In this document: positions 18,094-26,308 of the stretch, in pieces
Position numbering within the stretch: position 1 is the stretch's first letter
Layout: each line of letters starts with the position of its first letter
Assembly (NCBI GenBank): GCA_963787375.1
Contig: CAWBCR010000015.1
Coordinates: 1 to 34,656, forward strand
Direction: 5' to 3'
Length of the DNA stretch: 34,656 bases
From: CAWBCR01 sp963787375
GTDB lineage: Bacteria; Chloroflexota; Anaerolineae; Aggregatilineales; UBA3940
Notes under the pieces: generated by a model
Told to the model about the DNA's origin: nothing
Databases searched by the model: none
What the model saw: only the letters and a program-made list of their open reading frames with translations
Program-made: the position numbers and the translations under genes

Positions 18094-18447
18094 ATGGTCC
18101 TCACCAAGAGCCTCTACTTCCCATTCTTCGGACTTCTCAACTTGCGGGGCCGCCGCAGCGAGCGTTGGGCCGATATTGTCGACCGTGTCAGCACACTCTC
18201 ACGCACCGACCCGGAGGTTATCGCCTTCTCGCTGTTGATGAAACGTCTGCGCAGCGAAACGAGCCATGGGGACCTGTGCCACGACAGCTTCTGCGCGACG
18301 TGCGCCGCCAGGCTGGTCGATGCCTACAGCGGCAGCGAGCAGGACCTGATCACCCTGTACTATCGCAACGTGGATGAGATCAAGTACACGCTTCAGGACA
18401 TGAAGGCTCGCAGTGCGTCCCGGAGAGAACAGCGGCGGGCTGCGTAA
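18094..18447 (+). CDS. hypothetical protein with a C-x4-C-x2-C cluster
   Basis: 117 aa, family not recognised. The middle carries LCHDSFCATC (C62, H63, C67, C70), a spacing that could bind a metal. The C-terminus is basic and rich in Arg and Ser. A helical region RWADIVDRVSTL and DPEVIAFSLLMKRL precede the cluster. The start is supported by AGGAG at 18080-18084. It stands alone between its own promoter and a strong terminator, so it is a single-gene transcript. The short size and Cys/His cluster are compatible with a regulatory or metal-binding protein, but this is not established. Confidence 0.62.
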   Translation: MVLTKSLYFPFFGLLNLRGRRSERWADIVDRVSTLSRTDPEVIAFSLLMKRLRSETSHGDLCHDSFCATCAARLVDAYSGSEQDLITLYYRNVDEIKYTLQDMKARSASRREQRRAA

Positions 18448-18472
18448 CCGCATCGACGACGATGTGAAAAGC

Positions 18473-18501
18473 AAAGCGGCTGCCAGTTGGCAGCCGCTTT
18501 T
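18473..18501. terminator. bidirectional rho-independent terminator
   Basis: A 13-bp perfect stem, AAAGCGGCTGCCA with TGGCAGCCGCTTT, with TTTT after it on the plus strand and AAAA before it, so it works in both directions. It lies 25 bp after the 117-aa protein gene and 28 bp from the end of the convergent lipoprotein gene. Confidence 0.85.
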
Positions 18502-18529
18502 GATTCCGCTCACGGCGTCAGGGCCGCGA

Positions 18530-19627
18530 TCAGCTCTCAGGGTGCGCTGGCTTCGTCTCGAACATGCTGTCGAGGCCGCACACGGTCAGGTCGTCGAAGG
18601 TGAACGTCCGGCCCACGCCTTCCGGTATGTGGGGCTCGATGCCGATGGTCCCCCAGGCGAAGGGCTGCGGGTCCTCGTAGTGCGCCACCCGGTTGTGATC
18701 CACGTACAGGTCGGTGGTGCCTGCGTAGGTGCCGATCTCCACGAAAGTCCACGTGTTGTTCTTGAGGCTTGAGCCGGTGACGCCCACCGGGAAGTGCCCC
18801 GGCTCCGCCATTTGCAGGCGGGTCAGCGCGGTCATGATGCCGCCCGGCCCCATCTGCACCGGGTAGCGCCATTCCCCATTCTCATCGCCACCATGATACC
18901 AGTTGAGGAAGAAGTCGATGCCGAACGGGGCCTCGACGGCGGGGTCCTGCACGCTCGCCAGGCGCAGCCGCCACACGGCGTTGGTGAACTGGAAGCCGGA
19001 TAGATCGTCGCCCATGCTCCCGGTTGCTGTCAGCAGCAGGTTCCCTTCCTGTGTGGGGTCGGGCACAATCGCCCAACTGCTGGGGACGTTGAACTCCTGC
19101 GCGTGGGTGATCTGCTCCCAGCCCTGGGCCTGCCCGTCCTGGAAATCCTCGACGTACAGTAGCGTCTCGCCGGGCGCGCAGGCGTCGGCGGGCAGAATGC
19201 CAAACGGGTCGCGCTCCAGCGTCACGCTGACGGCGTTGGGGCCGCGCTCCAGCGTGGCCGTCTGTTCGGCGGCGAAGTAGCCCTGCGCGGCGACGTTCAG
19301 CGAGGCGCTCTCGCCGGGCAGGTTGGCCCACTCGATCGTGCCCGCGTCGTCGGTCGTCAGCGTGGCGTTGTCGGCCTCGGCCAGTGTGACGCTGGCCCCA
19401 CCGATAGGCGCGCCGTCCGCGTCCAGCACCGACAGGCTGAGGTCGTAGGGCACCGGCGTGGCGGTCGGGGTGGGGGTAGCTGTTGGCGTGGGCGCAGGCG
19501 TTGCGGTGGACGTGGGCGTGCTCGTCGCCGCGGCGGCGGTCAGCGCGGCGACCTGCTCAGGTGAGGGGCCGCAGGCGGCTGTCAGCATCAGCACGATCGC
19601 TGACAGGAGAATGAAACGAGACTTCAT
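18530..19627 (-). CDS. lipoprotein with carboxypeptidase-regulatory-like and concanavalin-like domains
   Basis: 365 aa. The signal peptide ends in the lipobox LTAAC near residue 19. A Thr/Pro/Ala linker rich in TPTATP units runs to about 60. YDLSLSVLDADGAPIGGASVTL to about 135 is a carboxypeptidase regulatory/CNA-B-like beta domain. From about 155, LLYVEDFQDGQAQGWEQ starts a LamG/concanavalin-like jelly roll (DUF1080-type) with VWRLRLASV, NNTWTFVEIGTYAG, LYVDHNRVAHYED and FTFDDLTVCG. Such domains usually bind carbohydrate at the cell surface. No glycosidase residues can be assigned. Its start has AAGGATC upstream and a good promoter about 220 bp before it. Confidence 0.78.
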   Translation of the reverse strand: MKSRFILLSAIVLMLTAACGPSPEQVAALTAAAATSTPTSTATPAPTPTATPTPTATPVPYDLSLSVLDADGAPIGGASVTLAEADNATLTTDDAGTIEWANLPGESASLNVAAQGYFAAEQTATLERGPNAVSVTLERDPFGILPADACAPGETLLYVEDFQDGQAQGWEQITHAQEFNVPSSWAIVPDPTQEGNLLLTATGSMGDDLSGFQFTNAVWRLRLASVQDPAVEAPFGIDFFLNWYHGGDENGEWRYPVQMGPGGIMTALTRLQMAEPGHFPVGVTGSSLKNNTWTFVEIGTYAGTTDLYVDHNRVAHYEDPQPFAWGTIGIEPHIPEGVGRTFTFDDLTVCGLDSMFETKPAHPES

Positions 19628-19843
19628 GATAGAGATCCTTGTAATTGGGGTTGGCGATACCGGTCCAGGGGCCCAGATGGAGGCAGCACGACCGGCTCCA
19701 GTGAGATGCTGCGATTGTGGGCAAGTTGAGCGTCGCGTAGAGACGGATCAGCGGAATACGTACGCAGGCACTGAGTTGCGGTGGGTTCCTGGCCGGGGTA
19801 CGGGATGAAGTCCGTCTGTGAAGCGCCGCTGGCTCACCACCCT

Positions 19844-19872
19844 ATTATAAAATCTTGTGAAATTAAGCACAA
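19844..19872 (-). promoter_or_regulatory. putative promoter of the lipoprotein gene
   Basis: On the minus strand TTGTGC (19867-19872) and TATAAT (19844-19849) are 17 bp apart. This leaves a leader of about 210 nt before the lipoprotein start at 19627, in which I see no ORF or clear riboswitch. Confidence 0.5.
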
Positions 19873-19900
19873 TATGTCGGCGGTAGGAGATTGGTACCGC

Positions 19901-20763
19901 TCACAGGGCAGGCGCAAATGAGTAGTCGGTCACGTCGCACACCGGCTGGTAGCCGATTGCTGGTAGATGTGGTTCGAGGTCGGGTTGGCGAGGTCGGTGA
20001 ACAGGAAGCAGAATGTGCGGCCCTCGTCGAGCAGTTGCTGGCTGAGCGCCGCCACGCACGCGCTGGCGTAGCCGCGCCCGCGCAGCGCGGGCGGCGTGTA
20101 GACGGCCATCACGCGGATGCCGTGTGGTGTGGGGCCGGTGAATCCCGCCATCGACACCGGGCCGCCGTCTTCCCAGATGACGTAGCCGCGCAGCCCCGCG
20201 CTGGCCGGGCTGAGGTATAGGTCGACGATCCGCTCGGCCTCCTCGCGCGTGTTGGCGTCGGTGGCTTCGGCGGCGAAGGCCATCACCCATTCGATCAGCA
20301 GCTCGCGGTCGGCGTTAGCGGCGGGCCGCATCTGCCCGGCGACGCCCTCAACCGCTGTGACGGCCTCCAGCCGGTAGGTGCGCATCTGCAGGTGGACGTC
20401 GAACGGCTGCCCGCTGAGCGTCTGCCACGCTTCGGCGAAGGCCCGCGCCGCGTCGACCGGCCCATTGACGCCCGGCAGTGTGGGCGTGACTGTTCGTAGG
20501 TCGTGCGCCAGCAGCGCCACCGCATCCGGATCGCTGATCAGCGACAGCACCGGACCGCGCGGCAGGGTCATCAGGCAGGCAGCAGCGACCTGCCCGCCGT
20601 CGTCCTCGACCCACGCCAGGTACGGGTCCTCAAAGCGGTCCGGGTCGCGGATCAGCGCGGCGCTCAGGCCCAGGATCAGGTTGTGCGCGGCCTCGTCGGC
20701 CAGCAGGAATGGCGCGACGCGCTCATAGAAGCGCTGCGGGTCGTCGCTGCGAACGAGTCTCAT
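19901..20763 (-). CDS. GNAT family N-acetyltransferase
   Basis: About 287 aa after one frame repair. The N-terminal half (MRLVRSDDPQRFYERVAPFLL) resembles the N-terminal domain of two-domain GNATs. The C-terminal half has the acetyl-CoA loop LRGRGYASACVAALSQQLL and ends in a canonical strand. Near 19955 one base is missing. The literal frame ends as IYQQSATSRCAT, while the corrected frame reads IYQQ-IGYQPVCDVTDYSFA, the typical GNAT ending, and stops at 19901. The ATG at 20763 is chosen over an upstream extension with no family resemblance. It lies 49 bp after the Cys-rich small protein and is probably the last gene of a four-gene operon. Substrate unknown. Confidence 0.8.
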
Positions 20764-20812
20764 GTGGTGTGCTCCGGTCGGGGTGTCGACGACGGTTCGC
20801 GCGCCGTCCTGA

Positions 20813-21028
20813 TTATCCGGGCTCGATCTCCCCATGCGCGACCATGTCGCGGTAGCGGGCCACAACTTTGTTGCACGCGACGATCTCGCCGCACATCTTC
20901 TGCGGGTCGCCCTTGCTGAACCTGACGCATCCCCAGCACTGGGTGAACAGCTTGATCGGCTGCCCGCGCTGGATCTGCTCGCAGAGCTCCTGCGCGAGAT
21001 CCATCGACAGGGTGGTTGGTGCAGACAT
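20813..21028 (-). CDS. Cys-rich small protein, conserved-looking hypothetical
   Basis: 71 aa with a strong AGGAGG site; of two adjacent ATGs the second has the better spacing (6 nt). It has five cysteines: one early (LCEQI), the CWGC pair, then MCGE and ACNK. The pattern C-x2-C-x11-C-x5-C could hold zinc or an Fe-S cluster. Charged helices flank it. It sits 71 bp after the NmrA-like gene and 49 bp before the GNAT gene, all on the minus strand. I do not recognise the family and cannot assign a function. Confidence 0.62.
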   Translation of the reverse strand: MSAPTTLSMDLAQELCEQIQRGQPIKLFTQCWGCVRFSKGDPQKMCGEIVACNKVVARYRDMVAHGEIEPG

Positions 21029-21099
21029 CATGTGCCTCCTGTAACCCCACGAGTGTGAATCACGCGTTGCATCTGCTCACAGCATAGCACAGAATCCGA

Positions 21100-22023
21100 T
21101 CAGCGGAAGTGCCGTTTCAGCTCCGACGAGTAGCGCCTGCCCAGCCCGTTGGCGTGCTCGGCCAGCCACTCGCTGAGCGGCGACAGCCCGGTCGGTGGGT
21201 CGGCTGAGATCAGCAGGTCGTCCATCAGCCCGGTGACCTCGTCACGGGTCAGCAGCACGTCGCCCAGGAACAGGCTCAGCGTGCGGGCGGCGGCCAGCGC
21301 CAGCGCGGGTGGCGTGCGCACGATCCCCGCACGGCTGCCGACCGCATCGCGCACGCGGCGCACCAGGTCGGCGAAGGTGAAGATCTCCGGGCCGACGGCG
21401 TCGAGCGTGACGTTCTGGCTGTGCTCGGCCTGCTCGACGGCCAGCCGCGCCAGGTCGTCGACGTGCACCGGCTGGAGGCGGTAGGAGCCGTCGCCCATCA
21501 CGCCGAACAGCGGCAGGCGGCGCAGCAGCCAGGCGATGTTGTTGATCAGCACGTCCTCGCCGGGCGTCGCGCCGAACAGCACCGCGGGCCGCAGGATGGC
21601 GTACGACAGCCCCGATTCGCGCAGCGCGCGCTCCAGCACCGCCTTGCCATGAAAATACGGCAGCCGCGAGTCCTCCGACGGGTTGGTGATGCTGACGTGC
21701 ACCACGCGCCCCACGCCCGCCTGCTTCGCTGCTGCGAACAGCGTCTTGGTGTTGGCAACTGCCTGCTCGAAGGTCATGCCGCCGTGCTCGAAGCGGACCC
21801 AGTAGGTGTTGAACAGCGCCCGCGCCCCCTCCAGCGAGCGGGCCAGCGCGTCGGGGTCGTCGAACTGGAACGGCATGGCCTCGACCCGCCCGGCCAGCGG
21901 GCCGCGCGGCTGCTTGCCGGTGAGCGTCCGCACCTGCCGCCCCTGCCCAATCAGGCGGCGGGCGATGTAGCCGCCCGAATAGCCAAACGCGCCGGTGACG
22001 ACGTCGAAGCTGTCTGCGCTCAT
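21100..22023 (-). CDS. NmrA-like / atypical SDR NAD(P)-binding protein
   Basis: 307 aa. The N-terminal dinucleotide motif TGAFGYSGGYIARRL matches the TGxxGxxG pattern of atypical short-chain reductases (NmrA, NDUFA9 and sugar epimerase-like groups). VVHVSITNPSEDS and LPYFHGKAVLERALRESG cover the active-site region, with Y and K in the loose Y-x3-K arrangement (YFHGK). YAILRPAVLFG is the typical following strand. The ATG at 22023 overlaps the stop of the upstream membrane protein as TGATG, so the two are translationally coupled. It may act as a redox sensor or a quinone/sugar reductase; the sequence does not decide. Confidence 0.82.
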   Translation of the reverse strand: MSADSFDVVTGAFGYSGGYIARRLIGQGRQVRTLTGKQPRGPLAGRVEAMPFQFDDPDALARSLEGARALFNTYWVRFEHGGMTFEQAVANTKTLFAAAKQAGVGRVVHVSITNPSEDSRLPYFHGKAVLERALRESGLSYAILRPAVLFGATPGEDVLINNIAWLLRRLPLFGVMGDGSYRLQPVHVDDLARLAVEQAEHSQNVTLDAVGPEIFTFADLVRRVRDAVGSRAGIVRTPPALALAAARTLSLFLGDVLLTRDEVTGLMDDLLISADPPTGLSPLSEWLAEHANGLGRRYSSELKRHFR

Positions 22024-22721
22024 CAATTCTCTCCGTGTGTGTCTGTAGGCGGGTTGTCGAGGGGGCGGGCCAGCAGCGCCAGCCCGCCGCCTGTGAAGGC
22101 CAGGATGCCCGTCGAGGTGGCGGCTTCAAGTGGGCTGATCACGTCGCTGGTGCAGGTGACGCTTACCACGCCGGGGCCGCTGTCACCGGCGCTGGCGCTG
22201 ACCGTGCCGCCGTTCTGATACGGCGCGGACTGCCACGTTTCGTCGCCTGCCGTGTCGCGCACGAGCTGCCAGCAGCGGCCATCCGCGTGCCCGGCCAGCA
22301 GCACCAGCCCTGCGCCGACCCCGGCGGCGATCAGCAGCGGCGCGACGATCAGCGGCAGCCAGCGATACGACCGCGCGGCGAGCAGCGCCGCCGCGCCCGC
22401 CGCGAGCAGCAGCAGCGCCGCTGGCAGAAAGATCACGCCCGCGCCGGAGAAGGTCGAGAACAGCGCCGCCACGCCCAGCGCCGCCGCCGCCAGGTCGACC
22501 GCCGCGCGCAGCGCCGCCGTCCATCCCCGCAGCGCGATCAGCGCCAGCGCGAACGGCGCGGCATACACCAGCGCGAAGGCAATGTCGCCAAACCACTCGC
22601 CGCGCAGCACCGGCGGCGGGCTGTTGGCGGCACGCAGCGCGCCGAACGCCAGCCCCGCCGCCATGCCGAGCGCCCCGCCTGTCCATGCCAGTGTTCTTTC
22701 GAGCCGCGCCGCTTCGTTCAC
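22023..22721 (-). CDS. multi-pass membrane protein of unknown function
   Basis: 232 aa with about six hydrophobic segments: near 12-32, 45-65, 70-90, 92-115, 120-145 and a last one at about 200-220. Between the fifth and sixth lies a polar stretch with two cysteines (GRCWQLV and VTCTSD), probably outside. It begins with GTG at 22721, preceded by GAGGAGGG, and is the first gene behind the promoter and operator described below. Its end overlaps the NmrA-like gene. Family not recognised. Confidence 0.75.
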   Translation of the reverse strand: MNEAARLERTLAWTGGALGMAAGLAFGALRAANSPPPVLRGEWFGDIAFALVYAAPFALALIALRGWTAALRAAVDLAAAALGVAALFSTFSGAGVIFLPAALLLLAAGAAALLAARSYRWLPLIVAPLLIAAGVGAGLVLLAGHADGRCWQLVRDTAGDETWQSAPYQNGGTVSASAGDSGPGVVSVTCTSDVISPLEAATSTGILAFTGGGLALLARPLDNPPTDTHGEN

Positions 22722-22736
22722 AGCCGTCCCTCCTCA

Positions 22737-22769
22737 AAGTTTCGGAACTTTCAGAAACTTATGAAAGTT
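22737..22769 (-). promoter_or_regulatory. interlocked palindromic operator
   Basis: AACTTTCA (22746-22753) and TGAAAGTT (22762-22769) form a perfect 8-bp inverted repeat with an 8-bp spacer. AAGTTTC (22737-22743) and GAAACTT (22754-22760) form a second pair interlocked with it. The block lies just downstream of the predicted transcription start and just upstream of the ribosome site, where a repressor would block transcription. No regulator gene lies next to it in the window. Confidence 0.6.
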
Positions 22770-22778
22770 GTTGCTCTG

Positions 22779-22807
22779 ATTATAGATAGGGCAGGTCGGA
22801 TTGTCAA
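22779..22807 (-). promoter_or_regulatory. consensus sigma-70 type promoter
   Basis: On the minus strand a perfect TTGACA (22802-22807), exactly 17 bp, and a perfect TATAAT (22779-22784). It drives the membrane protein / NmrA-like / Cys-rich / GNAT unit. A perfect consensus is unusual in this GC-rich DNA and fits a strong promoter held by a repressor. Confidence 0.75.
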
Positions 22808-22886
22808 ACAGGATGGCGCGACGTGAGGAAGAATGCAGGGGGCCGGCAAAAAGCCCGCGCCGGACGGGCGCGGGCCATGTGTGCGG

Positions 22887-23348
22887 TCAGGAGCTGCGTG
22901 CGGTGGCGTCGGCCTGCTGCTGCTCCTCGGTGGGCGGCTTGTGCTCGCCGGAGGCTGCCACGCGCTTGACCTCGGTCGCCAGCCGGTCCAGGTCGACCGG
23001 CTTCTTGAGGTAGCGGGTGGCCCCGGCAGCGTAGCCGCGCCGCACGTCCTCGCGCGAGGTGCGCGCCGAAAGGATGACGACCGGCAGCTTGGCCGTCGCC
23101 GGGTCTTTGCGCAGTTCTTCGCAGATCACAAAGCCGTCCATATCAGGCAGCATCAGGTCGAGGACCACCACATTAGGGTGGTGCTCGGCGATGGCCTTCA
23201 GGCCGGTCTTGCCGGTGAACGCGCCGTACGCCTCCAGCTTGATCAATTTGAAGTACGCAACCAGCAGCTCGACCGTCTCTGGTTCGTCGTCGATGATCAC
23301 AACGCGTGTCTTCTGCTCGGACACGGCCTCCGGTTGTTCTTGTGCCAC
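22887..23348 (-). CDS. single-domain response regulator (receiver)
   Basis: A 153-aa phosphoreceiver without an output domain. The acidic pocket is D20/D21 (IIDDEPE), the phosphoacceptor is D64 (VVVLDLMLPDMDG), the switch residue is S94 (LSART), and the lysine is in YLKKP near 115. The start is a GTG at 23348, two bases after the stop of the upstream acyltransferase-like gene, so the two are coupled. The tail is Gln/Glu-rich and flexible. No histidine kinase is seen nearby. It may relay phosphate to another protein or regulate by direct contact. Confidence 0.87.
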   Translation of the reverse strand: MAQEQPEAVSEQKTRVVIIDDEPETVELLVAYFKLIKLEAYGAFTGKTGLKAIAEHHPNVVVLDLMLPDMDGFVICEELRKDPATAKLPVVILSARTSREDVRRGYAAGATRYLKKPVDLDRLATEVKRVAASGEHKPPTEEQQQADATARSS

Positions 23349-23350
23349 TG

Positions 23351-24511
23351 CTATAGTTTCTTCTCGAATATGCGGTAGGTCTTGTATATCTTTGCTCCCA
23401 GCATGGCAATTGCCCTGTTCATCATATCGTTGTTTGCCAGAATCCACGACATTTCGATGTTCTCGTAGCCTGCCGGCAGCCCGGCCTTGATCATGTCATA
23501 GTACATCATGGCGTCCGCGCCGGAGGCGCGATATTCGGGCAGCACGCCCAGCCCCCACGCCCGCACGCTGCTGATCTGCCCCAGGATCTTCCAGTGCCAG
23601 ATCAGCCGCGCAAGCTGCCACCAATACGGCTCGCCCGGCTTGCAGTGGACCTTCGCCAGCGGCTCGTAGATGTTGGGCAGCGGCAGCGCGAAGGCGATAG
23701 GCTTGCCGTCCAGCTCGACGAAGTATGCGATGCGCGTGTCGACGATGTCTTTGAGGTCGGCGGCGATCTTGTCGATCTCCTCGTCGTTGAGGGGGATAAA
23801 GCCCCAGTTCTTTTCCCAGGCCTTGTTGTAGATCTGCTTGACGCGCTCGACCTCTTCGGGGAAGTGGCGCATGTCGGGGTGGCGCATGGCGAAGTTCTTG
23901 CGCTGCCGGATCTTCTCGACGACGCGCGTCAGCTTTTCGGGCAGCTTATCGGCCTTCTTGCCGCCCCACTGCTTGCCGTCGAACTGCCACGCCCACAGGT
24001 CCATCGCTGTCTCGAACCCGCCGTAGCTCTCCACGAACCCGTGATAGTAGTCACGGTGGTGCGACATCATGATCATCGGCGGCGTGTCGAAGCCGTCGAC
24101 CAGCATGCCCAGCTCGCTGTTGGTGCTGAACGTGAAGGGCCCCATGAACGTGTCGACGCCCTTCGCGCGGACCCAGTCCTCGGCGGTCTTGAGCAGCGCG
24201 TGGGCGGCCTCCTCGTCCCGCAGCACCTCGAACTGCCCGAACCCCCCGGCGTTGGCCTGGTGGAAGTCGTTGTAGGCGTGGTTGACGTGCGCGATGATGG
24301 TCCCGACCGGCGTGTCCCCTCGCCACGCTACGAACTTCTCGAGATCAAAGTGCTTCAGCTCGACGTTGCGCGCGGGGTCGAAGAAGTTGACGTGTTCCTG
24401 CCACAGCGGCGCGACCCAGTTGGGGTCGTCGCGGTAGACGGTCCACGGCATCCGCAGGAATGCCTGCTTCTCCGCCTCGTTAGAGACTTTGCGGACGGTG
24501 ACATCGCTCAT
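23351..24511 (-). CDS. YghO-like protein with N-acyltransferase (GNAT) fold
   Basis: 386 aa, a family of predicted GNAT-fold proteins with uncharacterised activity. It starts with VTVRKVSNEAEKQAFLRMPWTVY and the YRDDPNWVAPL motif seen in these proteins. NDFHQANAGGFGQFEVLRD, FMGPFTFSTNSELGMLVDGF and YYHGFVESYGG are further conserved stretches. The C-terminal acyltransferase half has ARAWGLGVLPEYRASGADAMMYYDM-type motifs (split here as SSVRAWGLGVLPEYRASG) and ENIEMSWILANND. ATG 24511 is preferred because GAGGTG lies 9 nt before it; a GTG lies four codons upstream. It is co-transcribed with the response regulator. Confidence 0.72.
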   Translation of the reverse strand: MSDVTVRKVSNEAEKQAFLRMPWTVYRDDPNWVAPLWQEHVNFFDPARNVELKHFDLEKFVAWRGDTPVGTIIAHVNHAYNDFHQANAGGFGQFEVLRDEEAAHALLKTAEDWVRAKGVDTFMGPFTFSTNSELGMLVDGFDTPPMIMMSHHRDYYHGFVESYGGFETAMDLWAWQFDGKQWGGKKADKLPEKLTRVVEKIRQRKNFAMRHPDMRHFPEEVERVKQIYNKAWEKNWGFIPLNDEEIDKIAADLKDIVDTRIAYFVELDGKPIAFALPLPNIYEPLAKVHCKPGEPYWWQLARLIWHWKILGQISSVRAWGLGVLPEYRASGADAMMYYDMIKAGLPAGYENIEMSWILANNDMMNRAIAMLGAKIYKTYRIFEKKL

Positions 24512-24637
24512 GGCTGCACACACCTCGATTGGCTAAGAGAAGACGATTGCCCGACAGAAAGGCACCCGACTATCATACAGAGGCTTGCCCCAGTGTACAA
24601 ACACTGCCCCGCGCCGGGTGATGCGGTGGCCTGCGCG

Positions 24638-25420
24638 CTATTCGGGTGTCTGGTTCAGCTCCCAGATGATGCGCAGCCCGTCGAGCGTGAGGTTGGGCGC
24701 GATCTCCTCGATGACGGCGGTGTGCTCGGCGAACAGCGGCGCGAGCCCGCCGGTTGCGATCACCCGCACGCCCGGCTCGCCCAGCGCGTCTTTCAGACGC
24801 GCGACCAGCCCCTCGATCATCGCCACGTAGCCCAGGAACAGCCCGCTCTGCATGGCCTGGATCGTGCTGCGCCCGATAGCCGACGGCGGCGGCACGAGGT
24901 CGACCTTGTGCAGGCGCGCCGCCCGGCTGACCAGCGCATCGTGCGCCAGCCCGATCCCCGGCGCGATGGCCCCGCCCAGGTAGTCGCCGGCGGCGTTGAT
25001 CACGTCGTAGGTGGTCGCTGTCCCGAAGTCGATCACGATGGCCGGGCAGCCGTACAGCGCGCGGATCGCGGCGGCGTTGACCACCCGGTCCGCCCCGACC
25101 TCGTTGGGGTTGTCGAGCAGCACCCGCACCCCCGTCCGTGTCTCCGGCTCGACGTTCAGCAGCGTCTGCTTCAGGTAGCGCTCAGACATCTCGACGAAGG
25201 TGCCAGTCAGGTTGGGGACGACGCTGGCCATCACCACCGCCTCGACCTCCCCAAACGTGAAGCCCGGCTCCTCGAAGAAGCTGCGCAGCAGCACCGCGTA
25301 CTCGTCGGCCATCTTGTCCTGGATAGTGCGCGCGCGCCACGAGCAGCACCAGCCCTTCGCCTTGAGATCGTACATGCCAAAGTGGATGTTCGTGTTGCCG
25401 ATGTCTATCGCCAGCAGCAT
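24638..25420 (-). CDS. coaX: type III pantothenate kinase
   Basis: Phosphorylates pantothenate to 4'-phosphopantothenate, the first committed step to CoA. 260 aa, normal for CoaX. It has the ASKHA nucleotide-binding fold: DIGNTN at 6-11, GADRVVN at 109-115, DFGTATTYD at 131-139, and GGAIAPGIGL in the following loop. GGAGG sits six bases before the ATG at 25420. It begins 11 bp after the end of panC and is the last gene of the pantothenate operon, which takes the pathway one step past pantothenate. Read without caution, the frame runs upstream into panC; the true start is clear from the family and the ribosome site. Confidence 0.93.
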   Translation of the reverse strand: MLLAIDIGNTNIHFGMYDLKAKGWCCSWRARTIQDKMADEYAVLLRSFFEEPGFTFGEVEAVVMASVVPNLTGTFVEMSERYLKQTLLNVEPETRTGVRVLLDNPNEVGADRVVNAAAIRALYGCPAIVIDFGTATTYDVINAAGDYLGGAIAPGIGLAHDALVSRAARLHKVDLVPPPSAIGRSTIQAMQSGLFLGYVAMIEGLVARLKDALGEPGVRVIATGGLAPLFAEHTAVIEEIAPNLTLDGLRIIWELNQTPE

Positions 25421-25431
25421 GGGGGCCTCCG

Positions 25432-26278
25432 TTAATCCATCCCGACCACCATATTGTCGATCAGCCGCGTCTCGCCGACAAAGACCGCCAGGCTCAGCAG
25501 CGCGCGCGGCGCGTCGCCGTCGATCTCCGCCAGCGTGTCCGGGTCGGCGGCGCTGACGTAGTCGATGCGCGCCAGCGGCTCGGCGCTCGATCAGGCCGCT
25601 CATCGTGCGCCGCAGGTGGTCGGCGTCGCGCATGCCGCGCTGCCACTCGCCGACTGCCGCCGTCAGCGCGCGATGCAGGACGGTCGCGGCGGCCCGCTCG
25701 GCGGGGTTGAGCAGCACGTTGCGGCTCGACAGCGCCAGCCCGTCCGGCTCCCGCACGATGGGGCACACCACGATCTCCAGGTTGAACGGCCAGGTCGCGC
25801 GCCATCTGCCGGATGACGCGCGCCTGCTGCGCGTCCTTCTGCCCGAAGTAGGCGCGCGTCGGCTGCACCACGTTGAACAGCTTGGCGACCACCGTCGTGA
25901 CGCCCCGGAAGTGTCCGGGCCGGTGCGCGCCTTCCAGCGGCTGCGTCACCTGCTCGACTTCCGACTGTAGGTCTGGTAGCCGGGCGGGTACATGATCGCC
26001 TCGTCGGGGGCCCACACCAGGTCGACGCCTTCCTTCTCCAGCAGCGCGCCGTCGTGCTCCAGCGTGCGCGGGTAGGCGTCGAGGTCGGCGGCGTTGTTGA
26101 ACTGGATCGGGTTGACGAACACGCTGACCGCCACGCGGTCATTTTCGGCGCGGGCGCGGCGCACCAGCGACAGGTGCCCGTCGTGCAGCGCGCCCATCGT
26201 CGGCACGAGGCCCCACGTCAGGCCGGGGTCGGCCCAGCGGGTGGCGCGCACATCGTCTATGGTCTTCACGGTTTGCAT
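25432..26278 (-). pseudogene. panC: pantothenate synthetase, frame-broken
   Basis: Joins pantoate and beta-alanine using ATP. About 282 codons in total, the normal family length, but spread over at least three frames. Piece 1 (26278 to about 25970) holds PTMGALHDGHLSLVRRA, VSVFVNPIQF and the DLDAYPRTLE region. Piece 2 continues EVEQVTQPLEGAHRPGHFRG, VVAKLFNVVQP and AYFGQKDAQQ. Piece 3 has VVCPIVREPDGLALSSRN. The last piece starts in YVSAADPDTLAEI and ends at TAA 25432-25434. All catalytic signatures (MGALHDGH, FGQKDAQQ, DGLALSSRN) are present, so the breaks look like consensus errors or very recent damage. GxxExxY lies just upstream, coaX 11 bp downstream. Confidence 0.85.
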
Positions 26279-26308
26279 AAGAGCCTCGCTAGAGAGAAAG
26301 AAATGGAC

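Noticed and set aside
23594..25435. A 613-aa plus-strand open frame
   Set aside because: Antisense to the YghO-like gene and coaX, both with clear motifs and ribosome sites.
24638..25771. A 377-aa coaX with an N-terminal extension
   Set aside because: The extension is a piece of panC followed by out-of-frame sequence; the true start is ATG 25420 with GGAGG.
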